From Prorocentrum cordatum (taxonomy: Eukaryota > Sar > Dinophyceae > Prorocentrales > Prorocentraceae), in NCBI GenBank assembly GCA_963575745.1, contig CAUYUJ010001381.1, forward strand, positions 482,768-546,767: 64,000 nt of DNA. The letters run 5' to 3'. A program made the position numbers and the translations under genes. Each line of letters starts with the position of its first letter. The stretch's first letter is position 1. The notes below the pieces were generated by a model that did not search any database, was not told the origin of the DNA, and worked only from the letters and a program-made list of their open reading frames with translations. Of the stretch, positions 10,521 to 22,079 are shown one piece after another.

Positions 10521-12480
10521 AGGCTTAGCCTGGCGCGCGGCTGTGGCCGACCTGGCGGTTTTCGCCCGTCCCAGTCTGCGCCACTCCCTGGATTCTTCGA
10601 GCTAGTACGGCCTTCAGCCGTGCTCATGGAACGATGCGGCCGTGAGGGGCGCGTCTTTGGGTATACGGCGGTCCTGTCCCTCGCGCGCCTCGCTCGGGCG
10701 GGCTGGCCTTGGCGCGGGCCACATTGATCGGCGCACTTTCTGAGCGACCTCATGTTCTCACCGAGTGGCCGTTACCCCCGCTGGGTCCAGTCCAGACCGT
10801 TGGACCACTGGGCTCAGGCGCATCTCCACAGTGGAAGATCCGTACCTCTGCCCGCGGGGCTTCAGCTTCCACCTCACGGATGCCTGTTCTGACGCTGCGA
10901 CGGTTCGCTGGCGCTGTCAGAGTACTTTCCTGCAGGACCGCGTCACCAGCTCTGTCTGCTCATGCCCGTCAGACTCCCTGGACTGACTTTCCTGCTTGGA
11001 GATCGTTCCCTACCTTACTGTCGTCTTGTTACGATCGCGGCGGGAACGCCCACGCGCCATTTTGGCTGCGCTGGCCCCCCTCGGTGGCTGATCCCTCAGA
11101 CTCCCTGGGTTTGCCGTTTGCACGTTTCTGGGTTGTCCTTGCAGACCCCCTGGGATTGCACGCCCGCTGGCCCCTCAGACATCCTGGGTTCCCGCCGTTC
11201 GCCGCCTCATCCGCGGCTCCGCGCGCGCCCGCAATTTAGTCGTGGCCGCAGCCCGACCGTGACCGTTCGCCGTCGGCGCCTCCGCCTGCGTTTTTTTTTT
11301 TTTTTCAGATAAAAAATATCCCCGCCAGTGCTCACGCCGTGACTGTGTGGCCATGGGCCGGGCCCACAGGTGTCATCGCCTTCGGGCCGGTTCGTTGCCA
11401 TTTGCTTGGGACTGGTGTGCCCCGCTGGATACGTGCGTGGCGTTTCGGAGTGGTCCAGCCTTCCGTCGGACGTTGTGCTTCCATCTTCGTTCCGTCCCAG
11501 CCGATCAGGCAGGTCTACGCCGTCGACGCGGCCCTGGCCCTTGGCGCCCCCTGGCGACGTGGCCAGTGTGTACCTAGCCTTCCCACACTGCAGTGTCTGT
11601 GAGGATTGCTCGTGCAGGTTACCCTCTGCCTGTCCCGGCAAGCACCTTCATCGTGGTGGATTGGCGCCGCGGCGCGTTTCACAGAATCCCCGTGCATTTT
11701 GCCACAGGGCTGCACGATGCCCGAGCTTCCTTGGGCGTTGCAGTTCGGCCAGCCGGCCCCCCGCCGCCGCTGCCGCAGCTGCTGCCTCTGCGAGCTGGCC
11801 CGGCCGGCTCGCGCTGCGCCCAGCAGCTAATTAGATTTGCCTGTCGGCCCGGACAACTTCTCTCGCCGCCTGCGCGTTCGCTGGTGGCCGCGACCAAAAA
11901 ATATCCCCACCAGTGCCATTTCGGCTGCGTGGCAGCTCGGCTGCTTCCCGCACTCGCGCGTTCTGCTGCCTCGGGACTATGCGGCTACGGCCACCCTGGG
12001 ATGTCGCAGCCCGCCAACGCTCTCGCCTCCTGGCTTTGATTATTTGACCGACGGTCCTTCGGGCCACGCTGGTACTCACGCAGTTGTCCAGGGTTGCGTC
12101 CTTGCATTAATTTCGGCTTCTGGCCCAGGTCGTCGTGTGTCCCGACTCCTTGGCGCCCCGACGCTTTGCATACATGCGCGTTGGCAGTACGACTCAGTTT
12201 CAGCTGCCTCTCCACTCGCCGGTCCGCCGCGGCTGGGCTGCTGCGTGAGGGCTCGGTTAACCGCTGTAGGTGTGGCCACCTTCCGTCGCTTTAGGTTGAT
12301 TCGTCGCTGCGTGCCCCGCTTTGACTGGACTCGCCGCCGGCGCGCTCGCCCGCGGCCGCTAACTAAAATGTATCCCACCAGCTCTTTTGCGGAATTTGGT
12401 TCGCTGCTCGTTAGCCGCGTTTCTTGACGGCGCCTGGCATCCTTGCGCGCTCGCGAACGAAAAAAAATATCCCCACCAAC
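10521..12480. other. No gene; four copies of an AAAATATCCCC motif
   Basis: GC-rich sequence without a convincing coding frame. The A-rich motif occurs near 11308 (AAAAAATATCCCCGCCAGTG), 11895 (AAAAAATATCCCCACCAGTG), 12364 (AAAATGTATCCCACCAG) and 12460 (AAAAAATATCCCCACCAAC). Each follows a CGCC-rich or GCGCGCTCGC-rich segment, so these look like the ends of a diverged repeat. Confidence 0.5.
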
Positions 12481-12509
12481 CCACCCAGACACGATGTCCA
12501 GGCGAGTTG

Positions 12510-13240
12510 AGGTGATCAGGGAAGTGCGGGAGCAAAGAGGGCACGACCGAACCGTGCGACGGAGGGAGGAGGCGAAGGAGGAGGCTGGATTGATGGATGA
12601 GGGAGTGGGGAGAAGGAAAATGAATAGGATGCGGAGGAGGAGGAAAAGGAGGAGGAGGAGGAGGGGGAGGAGGAGGACCAGGAGGACGAGGACAAACAAA
12701 AAGGCCAGAGGTCTCTTGGATGCCTCTCGGAGCCTCTTAGGATATCTCTTGGGCGTTTCTTGGTGGCCTCTTGCGTCGTGGGGGTCTCTTGGCGGTCCTG
12801 GGGGGTTTTTGGGCGTCTTGGGTGCCTCGGGGGGGGCTCTTGGGGCCGTTTGGGGTTCTCTTGGGGGCCTCCAGGGGGCCTCCAGGGGGCCTCTTGGGGC
12901 CATTTTGGTGCCATCCTGGGGCCTCGTGGGGCCTCCTGGGCGCTTCTTGGGGCCACCTTGGAGGACATCGATCAAAGAAGCGGGGTTCCTTAATTAGGAG
13001 AACTCGGGTTGCCCGCCCCTCTAGAGCCTCTAACATCCGCTCCTGGGGCGCTCTTGGAGCGCTCTTGGAGCGCTCTTGTTCGCTCTTGGGGCTGTCTTGA
13101 GGCTCTCTTGGGCCCCTCTTGGGGCGCGTTTGGGCCAGCTTGGAGCCATCATGAGGCCTCGGATGGCCATCTGGAACGAAAAGGCGAGAAGGCAACACTC
13201 ATTGCTGTTCCTTAGGTTCTGGAAGGAATTTGGCCTCTTG
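12510..13240. repeat. Interspersed repeat X, copy 1
   Basis: Shares with 41985-42730 the blocks GAGGTGATCAGGGAAGTG, a GGA-rich tract, CTTGGGGCCTC-type repeats, ATCGATCAAAGAAG, TTGGAGCGCTCTTGGAGCGC and AAAAGGCGAGAA, in the same order and orientation. Long frames rich in Ala-Pro-Arg-Gln on the minus strand are by-products of the CTTGGGG repeats. Confidence 0.85.
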
Positions 13241-14185
13241 GAGGCTTCCTTTGATGCCTCGGAGCCTTCGCCGAGCCGTCTTGGAACCTTCTTGGAGCAT
13301 CTTGCAAGCCATCTGGAGGCATCTCGGGCTATATTGAGCCATCTTGGATCCTCTTGGAGCATCTTGGAAGCCATCTTGGAGGTCATCTTGTGCTCTCAGC
13401 GGCCCTCTTGAAGCCGTCTTGGGCCATCTTGGACGCTCTGACCGCTCGCGACTGGCCCCGTCCAGGTCCAGGGGAGGGGGTAGGGGGAGGGGTAATCGGC
13501 AGGTCACTGTGCGAGGCAGTGGTATCGGGTGCCGTCCCTGACCCATCGTGACTTTCCAGCTCTTCTCTCGTCGCGGCGGATCGTGACGGCGACGACGCCG
13601 ACGACGACGACGACGACGGCTCGGACCTCAGGGCCTAGCCGCCCCCTCGTCGCAGCGATCCGACTCTGGCTGCCTGGCCGCCCCTCTTCTCCTCGCGTCC
13701 TCTGCACGCTCTAGCTTTGGCTCAGGCATCCGCTGTGGGTGCACTACGGAGCGCCTTCGGGCCAGCTCACCCGAGTCGGTCTTCTACTATCATTTGTGCC
13801 TCCTCCCCCCCCTCCCCGCGTACGTCTCCTCCTTTTTCTCTTCCTCCTCCTCCATTCAACGCACTGCGGTGAGAGGAACTTTGGCTCAGAAGGGATTTTG
13901 GTGTTCGCCCTGTTTCTCAGATCGGTAGGTCACCGTGGCCATAAAAGCAAGCTCGTTATTTTATTGTGCGTCCCTCATGGTCGCGCGATGACTGCATTCC
14001 TGCTTCTTCTTTTGCTCCGTCCCCTTTTGTGCTTCCCCCAGCTCTTCGCACGCAGTCGGGTCCGTGCTCAATGACAAACAAATCGGGCGGTGCCTCGCTG
14101 GGCTACCGACGCCTCCCGCCGCCGTCTATCGCCTCACGCCTGCCAGGACGTAAGATGTGGGACCCTGACTTGTTATTCATAATGT
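13241..14185. other. No gene recognised
   Basis: Starts with CATCTTGGA-type short repeats (to about 13440), followed by a GAC-rich patch near 13590-13615 and pyrimidine-rich DNA. No domain in any frame. Confidence 0.5.
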
Positions 14186-14189
14186 CACG

Positions 14190-14390
14190 ATGGCCATGAT
14201 ACTGATGATGATGCTTATGGTGATGATGATGATAATGATGATTATGATGATGCTGATGCTGATGATGCTGATGCTGATGCTGATGATGGTGATGGTGGTG
14301 GTGTTGATTGTGATGATGAAGACGACGATGATGACGACGGCGACAACGATGGTGACGACGAGGGTGAGGCCGATGATGATGCTAGGGCGT
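14190..14390. repeat. GATGAT/GCTGAT microsatellite
   Basis: Imperfect (GAT)n with GCT and GGT variants. The poly-Met frame across it is an artefact. Confidence 0.9.
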
Positions 14391-14489
14391 GGAACCCAAG
14401 CAGTACGACCGTATACGAGTTACACCAGATCGAAATCCAAAGCAGTGATTTTCCTGGATTTTTCAATTGCACTCCGTGCCTGCCCTCTC

Positions 14490-14910
14490 ATCCTCCCTCT
14501 CTCTCTCTCTCTCGTTCTCTCTGTTATAGTTTTATTGTGCAGATCGTCTCGGGTTCCCTGATATGCCTTCACACTTCGCTCTGCACTCTGTTGTCCCCAA
14601 CCGAACTTACTCTGAACTACATGTACGTATCTGTATGCAGTGTTTGTGTGTGTCTCTCTCTCTCTCTCTAGCTTTCTATCCTCTTTCTCTTTCTTGATGT
14701 ATATCTTTCTTCATCTTTCTCTATTCCCCATTTCGCCCTGTGCTCTCTGACATGTATTCCTCTCCCTCTCTCTATCTACGCATGTACTATGTTCACTCCC
14801 ACTCTGACCTCTCAATCCATCTTACAGTATTAAACCGGTATGACCATCCTACGGGTGGTAAGGAGTTTTTCTTGTTTTTTTGGGGGGAGGGGGGGGCGCA
14901 GGGGGAGGCG
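14490..14910. other. CT-rich microsatellites and unique AT-richer DNA
   Basis: (CT)n at about 14500-14520 and 14655-14670, then a G-run near 14880. No gene recognised. Confidence 0.6.
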
Positions 14911-14924
14911 CCCGATGTGCGGAA

Positions 14925-15300
14925 CGACTATCGGGACAACCATCGGGACAACCATCGGGACAACCATCGGGACAACCATTGGGACAACCATCGGGAACCA
15001 TCGGGACAACCATTGGGACAACCATCGGGACAACCATCGTGACAACCATCGGGACAACCGTCAGGACAACCATCGGGACAACCGTCGGGACAACCGGCGG
15101 GACAACCATCGGGACAACCATCGGGACAACCATCGGGACAACCATCGGGACAACCCAACCATCGGGACAACCATCGGGACAACCATCGGGACAACCATCG
15201 GGACAACCATCGGGACAACCGTCGGGACAACCATCGGGCCAACCATCGGGACGAGGCGCGGGCCAACCATCGGGACGAGGCGCGGGAAAACCATCGGGGG
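14925..15300. repeat. 12-bp minisatellite, unit CATCGGGACAAC
   Basis: About 30 tandem copies with few substitutions (CCGTCGGGACAA, CATTGGGACAAC) and occasional phase slips. The 12-bp unit keeps frames open on both strands (GTTIGT, DNHR, GCPD), which are not evidence of genes. Confidence 0.95.
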
Positions 15301-15479
15301 CTGCGCCTGGCCGGGGGGGGGGCGGGCGGGAGACCTTTTGGGCGCCATGTGGCCTCTACAAGTGCAGGAACTCGCGCAGCTTCGTTTCGCCCGCACGCAC
15401 GACACGAGCCGAAACCGAGACCGATTTCTTGGTTGGGGTCACTTCCGTTCACACCCCCCCAACCTCCGTCAAACAATGG

Positions 15480-15527
15480 TTGCAAATACTCCCTCTCTCT
15501 CGATCCCTCTCTCTTTCTTTCTCTCTC

Positions 15528-15559
<32 letters not shown>

Positions 15560-15565
15560 CAAGCC
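15480..15565. repeat. CT microsatellite
   Basis: Mostly (CT)n with TTT interruptions. Confidence 0.9.
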
Positions 15566-15639
15566 CTATGTATGGTCAACCTTGCTCGCAACTCTCTGAC
15601 GCCTGAATTCTTTTTGATCAGAGACCCAGGCGCTTGGCC

Positions 15640-16010
15640 ACAACCAAGACATCCAGAACCCCAAAACCTTACGCTGGCAATACTCCAGAAACGGGAACTG
15701 GGAAGCAGGAAACCGACCTACCCTTCCACTGCTGGGGACCCCAGCATCGGAAACCAGGAGCCCGGAAAGCCAGCCGTCCACCGAACCAGGTACATTGGAG
15801 CCAAGCCAACCTTACACTGCCGGGAATCCTGGAACCCGGGAACCCAACCGACCTTCCATTGCTGGAACCCTGGAACCCTGGAACCAGGAACGGGAACCTG
15901 TGAACCCAGCCGCCTACCAAAATCGGCTCAGAATTTTCGCCAAATCCTTCAGTGTCCGCGAAGACCCCTTCAGTGCAAGCAAAACTTGTGGGGCATTGTG
16001 AAGGAGCGGA
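15640..16010. repeat. GGAACC-type repeats ending in interspersed segment Y, copy 1
   Basis: Degenerate GGGAACCNGGAACCC repeats are followed by a conserved block (about 15870-16000) containing AATCGGCTCAGAATTTTC and CCCTTCAGTGCAAGCA. The block matches 22139-22252 in the same orientation. Confidence 0.75.
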
Positions 16011-16059
16011 AGGTCAGCACCAACGAAAGCTTGTGGGTAGTCGGAGGACATCGGAGACA

Positions 16060-16720
16060 GCAGGGCCCATTTCGATCTGATCGATCCGATTCGATATCGA
16101 GTTCACCCTGTTCGATCCGAGCCGATTCGATTTTGGTTTTCCCGCGATCGTATGCGGCCCGATGCTGCAACAGCGTAGTTGTGCATTTGGGTGCGGCCGG
16201 TCCGATGCGATTTCGACTCCGTGCCGCCGTGCCGATGCGGCTCTACCTGATGCACATTCCAATTCGGTGCGATTTCACGCTTCGATGCTGACTGATCCTT
16301 CGAAGGAACTCGGCAACGGTGTGTGAGCACCAGGGTGGATGGTCGGGGAACAGGGCCAGACGGGCCCAGACTAGCGAAGGGATGAATCCTCGCCCAGCGG
16401 CCCAGAACCAAAAGGCCGTAACCGTACGTCTCGAGTCGGATCCCTCCCTCACGTCTCCCGGTCCCTAGCATCCCAAAACGTTCGAACCCGAACATATTTC
16501 AGGGCTCTGAATTTTTCGCTCGCCCTGGTCGCGTCGGGCTGTCAGCGCAGCGCGCGGGTATGTCGTGTATCTCCACGCGCGTTGTTCTAATGTTGGCCAG
16601 CGAGTATAGTGTCGTTCACTTGATAGGCGCAGAAATCCGATGCGATGTCGCAATCGTGCCGATTCGATTCGGGCGTTATGCCGACGCGATTTTGCTCTGG
16701 CTTCGAATTCGATTGGACAG
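16060..16720. repeat. Degenerate CCGATTCGAT-type repeats
   Basis: Clusters of GATCGATCCGATTCGAT and CCGATGCGAT-like words at 16070-16290 and 16630-16720. No coding frame supported. Confidence 0.55.
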
Positions 16721-17840
16721 AAGGCGATTGAGGAATGACTCGGATGTGCACCCTGGTTGCGTCGGCTTGAGCTGGCCCTCCAGCGGGCCGAGCGCACTTA
16801 GTCGGCCTCGGCCGCCCACCCAAAATGCTTCTGCTGTGCCGAATCGCTTCGCATCGTTCTCGGTAAGCTGAGGATGAACACTTTGAGCGACTCCGACGCT
16901 TGCAAACGTGGACGGGGCGAGTTCCACATCCTTCGCTCTCGCCCTCCTGTTCCTTGAGTGTCTGGCTCAAGAGGGCCACGGTGGCGACGTCGCCCACCGG
17001 GGGTGGGGGTCCGATTCTGAGGGCGGGGCTCGGAGTCGCGGCCAAACGACGCGCCCTCGGCGCGCGGAGAGCGCCAGCCGCCAGCCGCGCGAACACAGCC
17101 CGCCATAGTGCTGAGCCGCGCGCAATTTCGGGCGGTCATCCCCCCTCACTGATTGGGGCGGGGCGGCATGAGATCCCCCCCTCCAGCGCACCAGGCCAGA
17201 CATCGGCGTCTCGATTTGTTCGATGCGTGGGCTCCCAGACGGCTGTTTTGTCACCCCGAGCCTGTTTTTGCCGGGCCCAGGGCCGAACAAGGTTTTGGCC
17301 ACACGAAGCGACACGCAGACCGCCTTGATTTTTTTGAGGCGCTAGGGCTCTGTCTCCCTTCTTCGCGGCCCCCCTGGAGAGGTCTTGACCCCTTCCCCAG
17401 AGAGCAGGCTGTCGTCCACAAGGCATTTCTAATGGCCCTGGGGCCCGAAATGCCGAACCAGGGTGCTCCGCCCTCAGGGGCGGTCTGACCGACCCCTGGC
17501 AAACCGACTTCTTCCGTATTTAGTTGCCCTGATACGCCCGTGTTGAAACGCAACGCGTACCGTGCTCAGAACGTCAGAGTCAGCACGCTGCGTGTTGGCT
17601 CGGAACGTGTTGGACCACGTTTTGGCGAATGTATCGCGCCAAACGTACGTTCTCAATCTACGTGTATTACACCGGAGGAAACCCCAATCAGTGGACTATA
17701 GTTTTTTCGCAGGTGCCTCAATCGGCCTTCCTCCCCGCCCTAGTCGAATTTCAAATCTACGGTTTAGCCAAGTCTAGTTATTATATGGTCATCCCTATGT
17801 TGTTTGTTATGGTCCTCTCTCTTTCTATGTTATGTTTTTT
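16721..17840. other. No gene recognised
   Basis: Mixed-composition DNA with short overlapping frames only. No domain or repeat family seen. Confidence 0.5.
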
Positions 17841-17847
17841 TCTTTAG

Positions 17848-17881
<34 letters not shown>

Positions 17882-18040
17882 ATCCATTTATATATACATA
17901 TGTATGTATTGCTGCCTATAGGTTCCAGTGCACAGTTTTATAACATATGCGTATATGCACGCTCTGTCTCTTTTTTGTTTCTCTCTCTCTCTCTCTCTCT
18001 CCCCCTCTCTCGCTTTCTCTCTCTCTCTCCCTCTCTACTC
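17848..18040. repeat. CT microsatellites
   Basis: Two (CT)n tracts (about 17850-17880 and 17980-18035) separated by unique sequence. Confidence 0.85.
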
Positions 18041-18185
18041 CGCCTCTCATTATGGATTTGCCATGGTTGTTAGGCTCCCTTTCTTTATTTTTCCCAACCA
18101 TCCTGTGGTGTTGGGTCGTCGTTTTGAAGAGACGGCGCCCCGCGTTCCCCCTCCTCCCGCCTCCTTCCCCCTCCCCCTCCTCAGT

Positions 18186-19295
18186 GTAATAGCCAGTGTG
18201 GACATAGCCTTACAATACGAACTTGTAATGCTCAGTGTGGACATAGCCATCAGTGCAGAGTTGGGTGACCTCACCAGACAGACCACCATCGACACGTGGG
18301 CCGAACATATCCTGGCCAGGAGAGTATGGAATACGGGGGGGGGGGCCACCATGCGATACATGGAGCGCAGCCAGATGGCTGGATGGCCCCCCCCTGCTCA
18401 GAACGCATGCTTGGATGTGGGGACTGCCCGACGTGACGGATCGACAGTCCCAGCAGCTTGACGTGAGCAGCAGTCTTTCGTGGAGCACTGTTCATTTAAT
18501 TGACTGCCATCTGAATGCAGGCACGAACGCATGGATGGAACATCCAGAGCCTGCACGGTGGAGGTCTCAGGCACCATCGAGCTTCTACTGGGAACCCCTG
18601 GAGGCCACTCAGTCCAGTCCTGTTTGCTATACAGCCAACTTTGACCAATGTGTACACCACGAAGTGTGGCCCAGAGACCATCGGCAATGCCCCCCACCAG
18701 GCTCCTAGGGTTTCGCATGCCCATGCTCGCCGCCAACCTACTTAGTGCAGGATCCAATGGCCGTTGCAATCACCCCAGAGGATCCCATCTCTCACAGTGG
18801 GGAAAGGACGAGCAAGGGAGGTTTCGTACGAATCGTAAGAAAACCTACCCGACAAATATGTGCAAGCATATTGCAGCAGCCATTGCCGACATGATCCAGT
18901 CCCAGTTTGCCTCGCCCACTGAGTGTGATGTGAATGCCGAGGACACCGACACATCCCTGGTCGAGGATCTCTGGACTTTCTATTGCAAGGATATAGGAGA
19001 TCAATTCGCAATTGCGCCCGACTTCGCCCGTCAGGTGCCACAGCCACAGCGTCAGCGGGTGGATCCAGAATTGCACAGGTTTCAGTATGAACGGGTGCAG
19101 TCTGAAGATGCTCCGACACCAGCTCCCGACCCAGCTCCTACTCCTGCTCATGAGCCCTCTCCTCCCCTTTTTCCCGGGGACCTGAGCTCTGAGCTAGATG
19201 TTGAGGTTTTCATAGGGGCCTCTGCCCGCTCCCCCTTCTCCCCCCCCCCCCCCGCCGCCCCCCCTCGCGGCAGCGCAGATCGAGCGCGTCGCTGA
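18186..19295 (+). pseudogene. Decayed dinoflagellate retroelement protein (GPPCxTWS type)
   Basis: Reading moves between frames: about 18186-18340, 18253-18708 and 18780-19295. The middle part has GGPPCDTWSAAR, a WGLP stretch, LLHxxG-like sequence, MEHPEPARW and SFYWEPLEA. The last part has GRFRTNRKKTYPTNMCKHIAAAIAD. I recall this order (PPCETWS, WG, EHP, SIW, then a TaxxKxYP motif) from dinoflagellate retroelement proteins; that is memory, not a search. The first frame change coincides with a 9-10 base G-run near 18337-18346, and a C-run lies near 18387. The GPPC motif resembles C5-methyltransferases, but other methylase motifs are not seen. Function unknown; fragment is inactive. Confidence 0.6.
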
Positions 19296-19539
19296 GCATC
19301 GACTCGGGGCGCGCCGCCGCAGGGAGGCCAGGGCGGAGGCTGCGGCACAGAGGCGGGCCCCGTGGAGAGGCACGGGCTTCTCCTTCGCCTCGCACTTCGA
19401 GGCCCGCCCGTGCCCCCCCCCATCTTTTCTCTTGCAGCCGGCCTCCCAATGAGGTCCGGCCCAGAGGACAGAGCACGGCGCCCGCGCCCATGCCTGCGTC
19501 CCACCCCCACCTCCCCCTCATCCTTCCTCCATGTGTTCC

Positions 19540-20415
19540 GCCCACCCAGTACAGCGCTGCGTGGCCCCATAGGGAGCTCCACCGAAGGTCCCAGTGGCAC
19601 CACCCGCGCGCGGCAACCACCACCCAGGACAGCGCTTCGTGGCCCCGCAAAGGGGCTCCACCGAAGGCCCCCGTGGCAACGCCCGCATGCGTCAACGCCG
19701 CCCATGTCAGCGTCTCGTGGCCCTATAAGGATCTCCGCCGAAGGCTTCAGTGGGACCGCCCGCGCGCGTCAACGCCACCCAGGACAGCGCTTCGCGGCCC
19801 CATAGGGAGCTCCACCGGAGGTCCCAATGGGACCGCCCGCGTGCGGCAGGCCCCACAAGCGGGCTCCACCGAAGGCGGCGCAGCCCGCGTGTGTAAACGC
19901 CCTCCAGGACAGCGCTTCGTGGCCCCATAGAGAGTTCCATCGAAGGCTCCAGCGGCACCGCCCGCATGCGTCAACGCCACCCGGGACGGCGTTTCGTGGC
20001 CCCGCAGGGAGCTCCACCGAAGGCTCCAGCGGCACCGCCCGCATGCGTCAACGCCAGGCAGCGCTTCGTGGCCCCGCAGTGAGCACCGCCGAAGGGTCTA
20101 GTGGCAGGGTCCACATGCGCCGCCGCCTCCCAGGACAGCGCTTCGTGGCTCCATAGGGAGCTCCACCGAGGGTCCCAGTGGCGCCGTTCGCATGCGTCTC
20201 ACCGTCTCCCCCACCCATGTTAACGCTCCGTGGCCCCATAGGGGGCTCCACCGACGGCGTCAGTGGCGCAGTTCGCATGCGTCTCCCCCACCCATGACAG
20301 CGTTTCGTGGCCCCGTAAGGAGCTCCAGCGAAGGTCCCAGTGCCAGTGGCGCTATTCGCTGCGTCTCTCCCACCCAGGACAGCCTTTCGTGGCCCCATAG
20401 GGAGCTCCCCCGAAA
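19540..20415. repeat. Tandem repeat, unit about 76 bp, about 11 copies
   Basis: The anchor TGGCCCCATAGGGAGCTCC (with variants) recurs near 19562, 19641, 19719, 19795, 19920, 19998, 20070, 20145, 20232, 20308 and 20389. Between anchors are CACCGAAGG, CGCATGCGTC and CAGGACAGCGCTTCG. Confidence 0.9.
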
Positions 20416-20465
20416 CCGATACCCAGAATGCGGCACTCGCAGTTGCATATGGTTGGGTTCAGTTT

Positions 20466-20520
20466 TTTGTTTGTTTCTCTCTCTCTCTCTCTCTTTCTCT
20501 ATCTCTCTTTTTCTCTCTCG
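20466..20520. repeat. CT microsatellite
   Basis: (CT)n with TTT interruptions between the 76-bp repeat and a LINE fragment. Confidence 0.85.
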
Positions 20521-20524
20521 GCGC

Positions 20525-21110
20525 CGCGAGGGCGAATTCGACAAATCGGAGCGAGTGTGGGGCCATTTCGCGCTGACGCAGCCAAGGGAACTTGAGATCT
20601 CCAGCGCTTGCATTTTCGGTAAAGTGCTGTATTGCCTGCGTACGGCCTTCCTGAACTGGGCGGAAACGAAAAGGCTCGACGCACTCCACGTGAGGTGTTT
20701 GAGGCTGATATTTCGCATGCCCCATTCATACATTAGCCACGTGACGTGGTTCAGTGTTTTGCAGCAAGCAGGTGTTTTCCCGCTGAGCAATATTCTACTG
20801 ACTCGTCCGCTGCTGCTCCTGGGGCGTACTGCCCGAAAGCCAGCTGATGACCCTGCCAGATGCACTGTCCTACGCCCTTTTTCTCATGCAAGCTAGCACC
20901 ACGGTGCATCAAACGAAAACAGGGGCGCCCTCGGATACCTTGGACTGAAACAGTTTTTCCCCGCGCTGTCCCGGCCGCGGGGCGAGGGGGCATTGCCGCA
21001 GCTTTGGCATACTAGCGCAATTTCTGCCGCAGCCTGGCGCGCAGCCGTGAATCGGTATTGCGCCGCCCTGTGGGGCCACGGCGTTTGTGTTCATGCGTTT
21101 TGCACTGAGC
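20525..21110 (+). pseudogene. LINE reverse transcriptase C-terminal (thumb/connection) fragment
   Basis: One frame to 20896 reads KVLYCLRTAFLNWAETKRLD, then HVRCLRLIFRMPHSYISHVT, VLQQAGVFPLSNILL, then LLLLGRTARKPADDP. This matches the conserved region after the RT palm in non-LTR elements (YGLxTxWLxxxxxxxLDxFHxRCLRxIL, then LLxxGxIxR). The continuation in another frame (to about 21110) gives ALPQLWHTSAISAAAWRAAVNRYCAALWG, also typical of the element's C-terminus. No palm or endonuclease precedes it, so this is a 5'-truncated, frame-shifted remnant. A CT repeat abuts each side. Confidence 0.65.
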
Positions 21111-21146
21111 GTTCTCTCTCTCTCCCTCTCTGTCCTTCTCTTTTTT

Positions 21147-21190
<44 letters not shown>

Positions 21191-21195
21191 GCTCT
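21110..21195. repeat. CT microsatellite
   Basis: (CT)n interrupted by a T-run at about 21143. Confidence 0.9.
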
Positions 21196-21494
21196 ATAAC
21201 TATAGGAAGTTGGGGGGTGAGATTGCAGTAAAACGCTCCCCCCCCCACTGGTATATTGGTTTCGGATTCGCGTTCGTGTCGCGCGTGCGGGCGATGCGAA
21301 GCTGCGTGGGCGGGTAAGGGGCATAAATTCGCCGCTGTCAGGGCGAAGCCGAACCAAGCGTTGCTGTCCCCCGGGTTGGCCAGCAGTGGCTTTGTGGTGT
21401 CCCGATGGATTCCCGAAAGTGTCCCGTGGTGTCCCGTGGCGCAGTGGTGTCCCGTGTTAGGTTATATGTTTTGTGCGATCGATATTGAGATGCA

Positions 21495-21515
21495 TTGAAT
21501 GAGATCGACAGTGAA

Positions 21516-21553
<38 letters not shown>

Positions 21554-22070
21554 TCGTGGGAACGATTGTAACATCGATGGTGATATCGGTAGGGAGGTCG
21601 ATTGGAAGATATTGATAGCGAGATCGGTACCAGGATCGATAGTGATATCGATGGCTACATGGATAGTGAAATCGACTGAGTAGGATCGATCGTGAAATCG
21701 ATCGAGGGAGCGATCGTGTGTCCGATGGTTGTACCGATGGTGGTACCGATTGAGCGATATCGATTGTGAAAACGACAGGGATATGAATCGTGATATCGAT
21801 GGTGATATCGATAGTTACATCGATGATGGCATCGATCGTGAGACCAATCGTTAGAGCGATCGTGAAATCGATTGGGGTGTCGATGGTGAAATCGATTGTG
21901 TTTTGAATTGTGTGATCGACAGTAATATCGATAGTGGGATCGATAGGCATACCGAGAGTGAGATCAGTAGTGATATCGACAGTGGGATCGATTGAATTGA
22001 GATGGATGGTGAGACGGATGAGGACATCGATTGTGAGATCGACTGTGAACTCGGTAGCCCAGGGCCCAAA
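21495..22070. repeat. (AT)n plus degenerate GATCG/ATCGAT repeats
   Basis: (AT)n at 21520-21551 sits inside a 570-bp stretch of GTGATATCGAT, GTGAAATCGAT and GAGATCGA words. No coding support. Confidence 0.85.
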
Positions 22071-22079
22071 CATTGAAAC

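Noticed and set aside
11056-11067. GCCATTTTGGCT as a second spliced-leader relict
   Set aside because: Only 12 self-complementary bases match. The flanks (CACGC before, GCGCTGG after) do not fit the leader, and no gene follows.
12443-13198. Ala/Pro/Gln-rich minus frames (QEAPRRPQEAPK type) as repeat proteins
   Set aside because: They derive from CTTGGGGCCTC repeats in element X. Frames differ between the two X copies.
14930-15300. Regular short repeats as a possible CRISPR array
   Set aside because: Units are contiguous 12-mers without unique spacers, and no cas genes are present. The 192-bp array likewise has no variable spacers.
18253-18400. GGPPC motif as a true DNA methyltransferase
   Set aside because: No other C5-methylase motifs (FxGxG, ENV, QRR) are visible in the adjoining frames.
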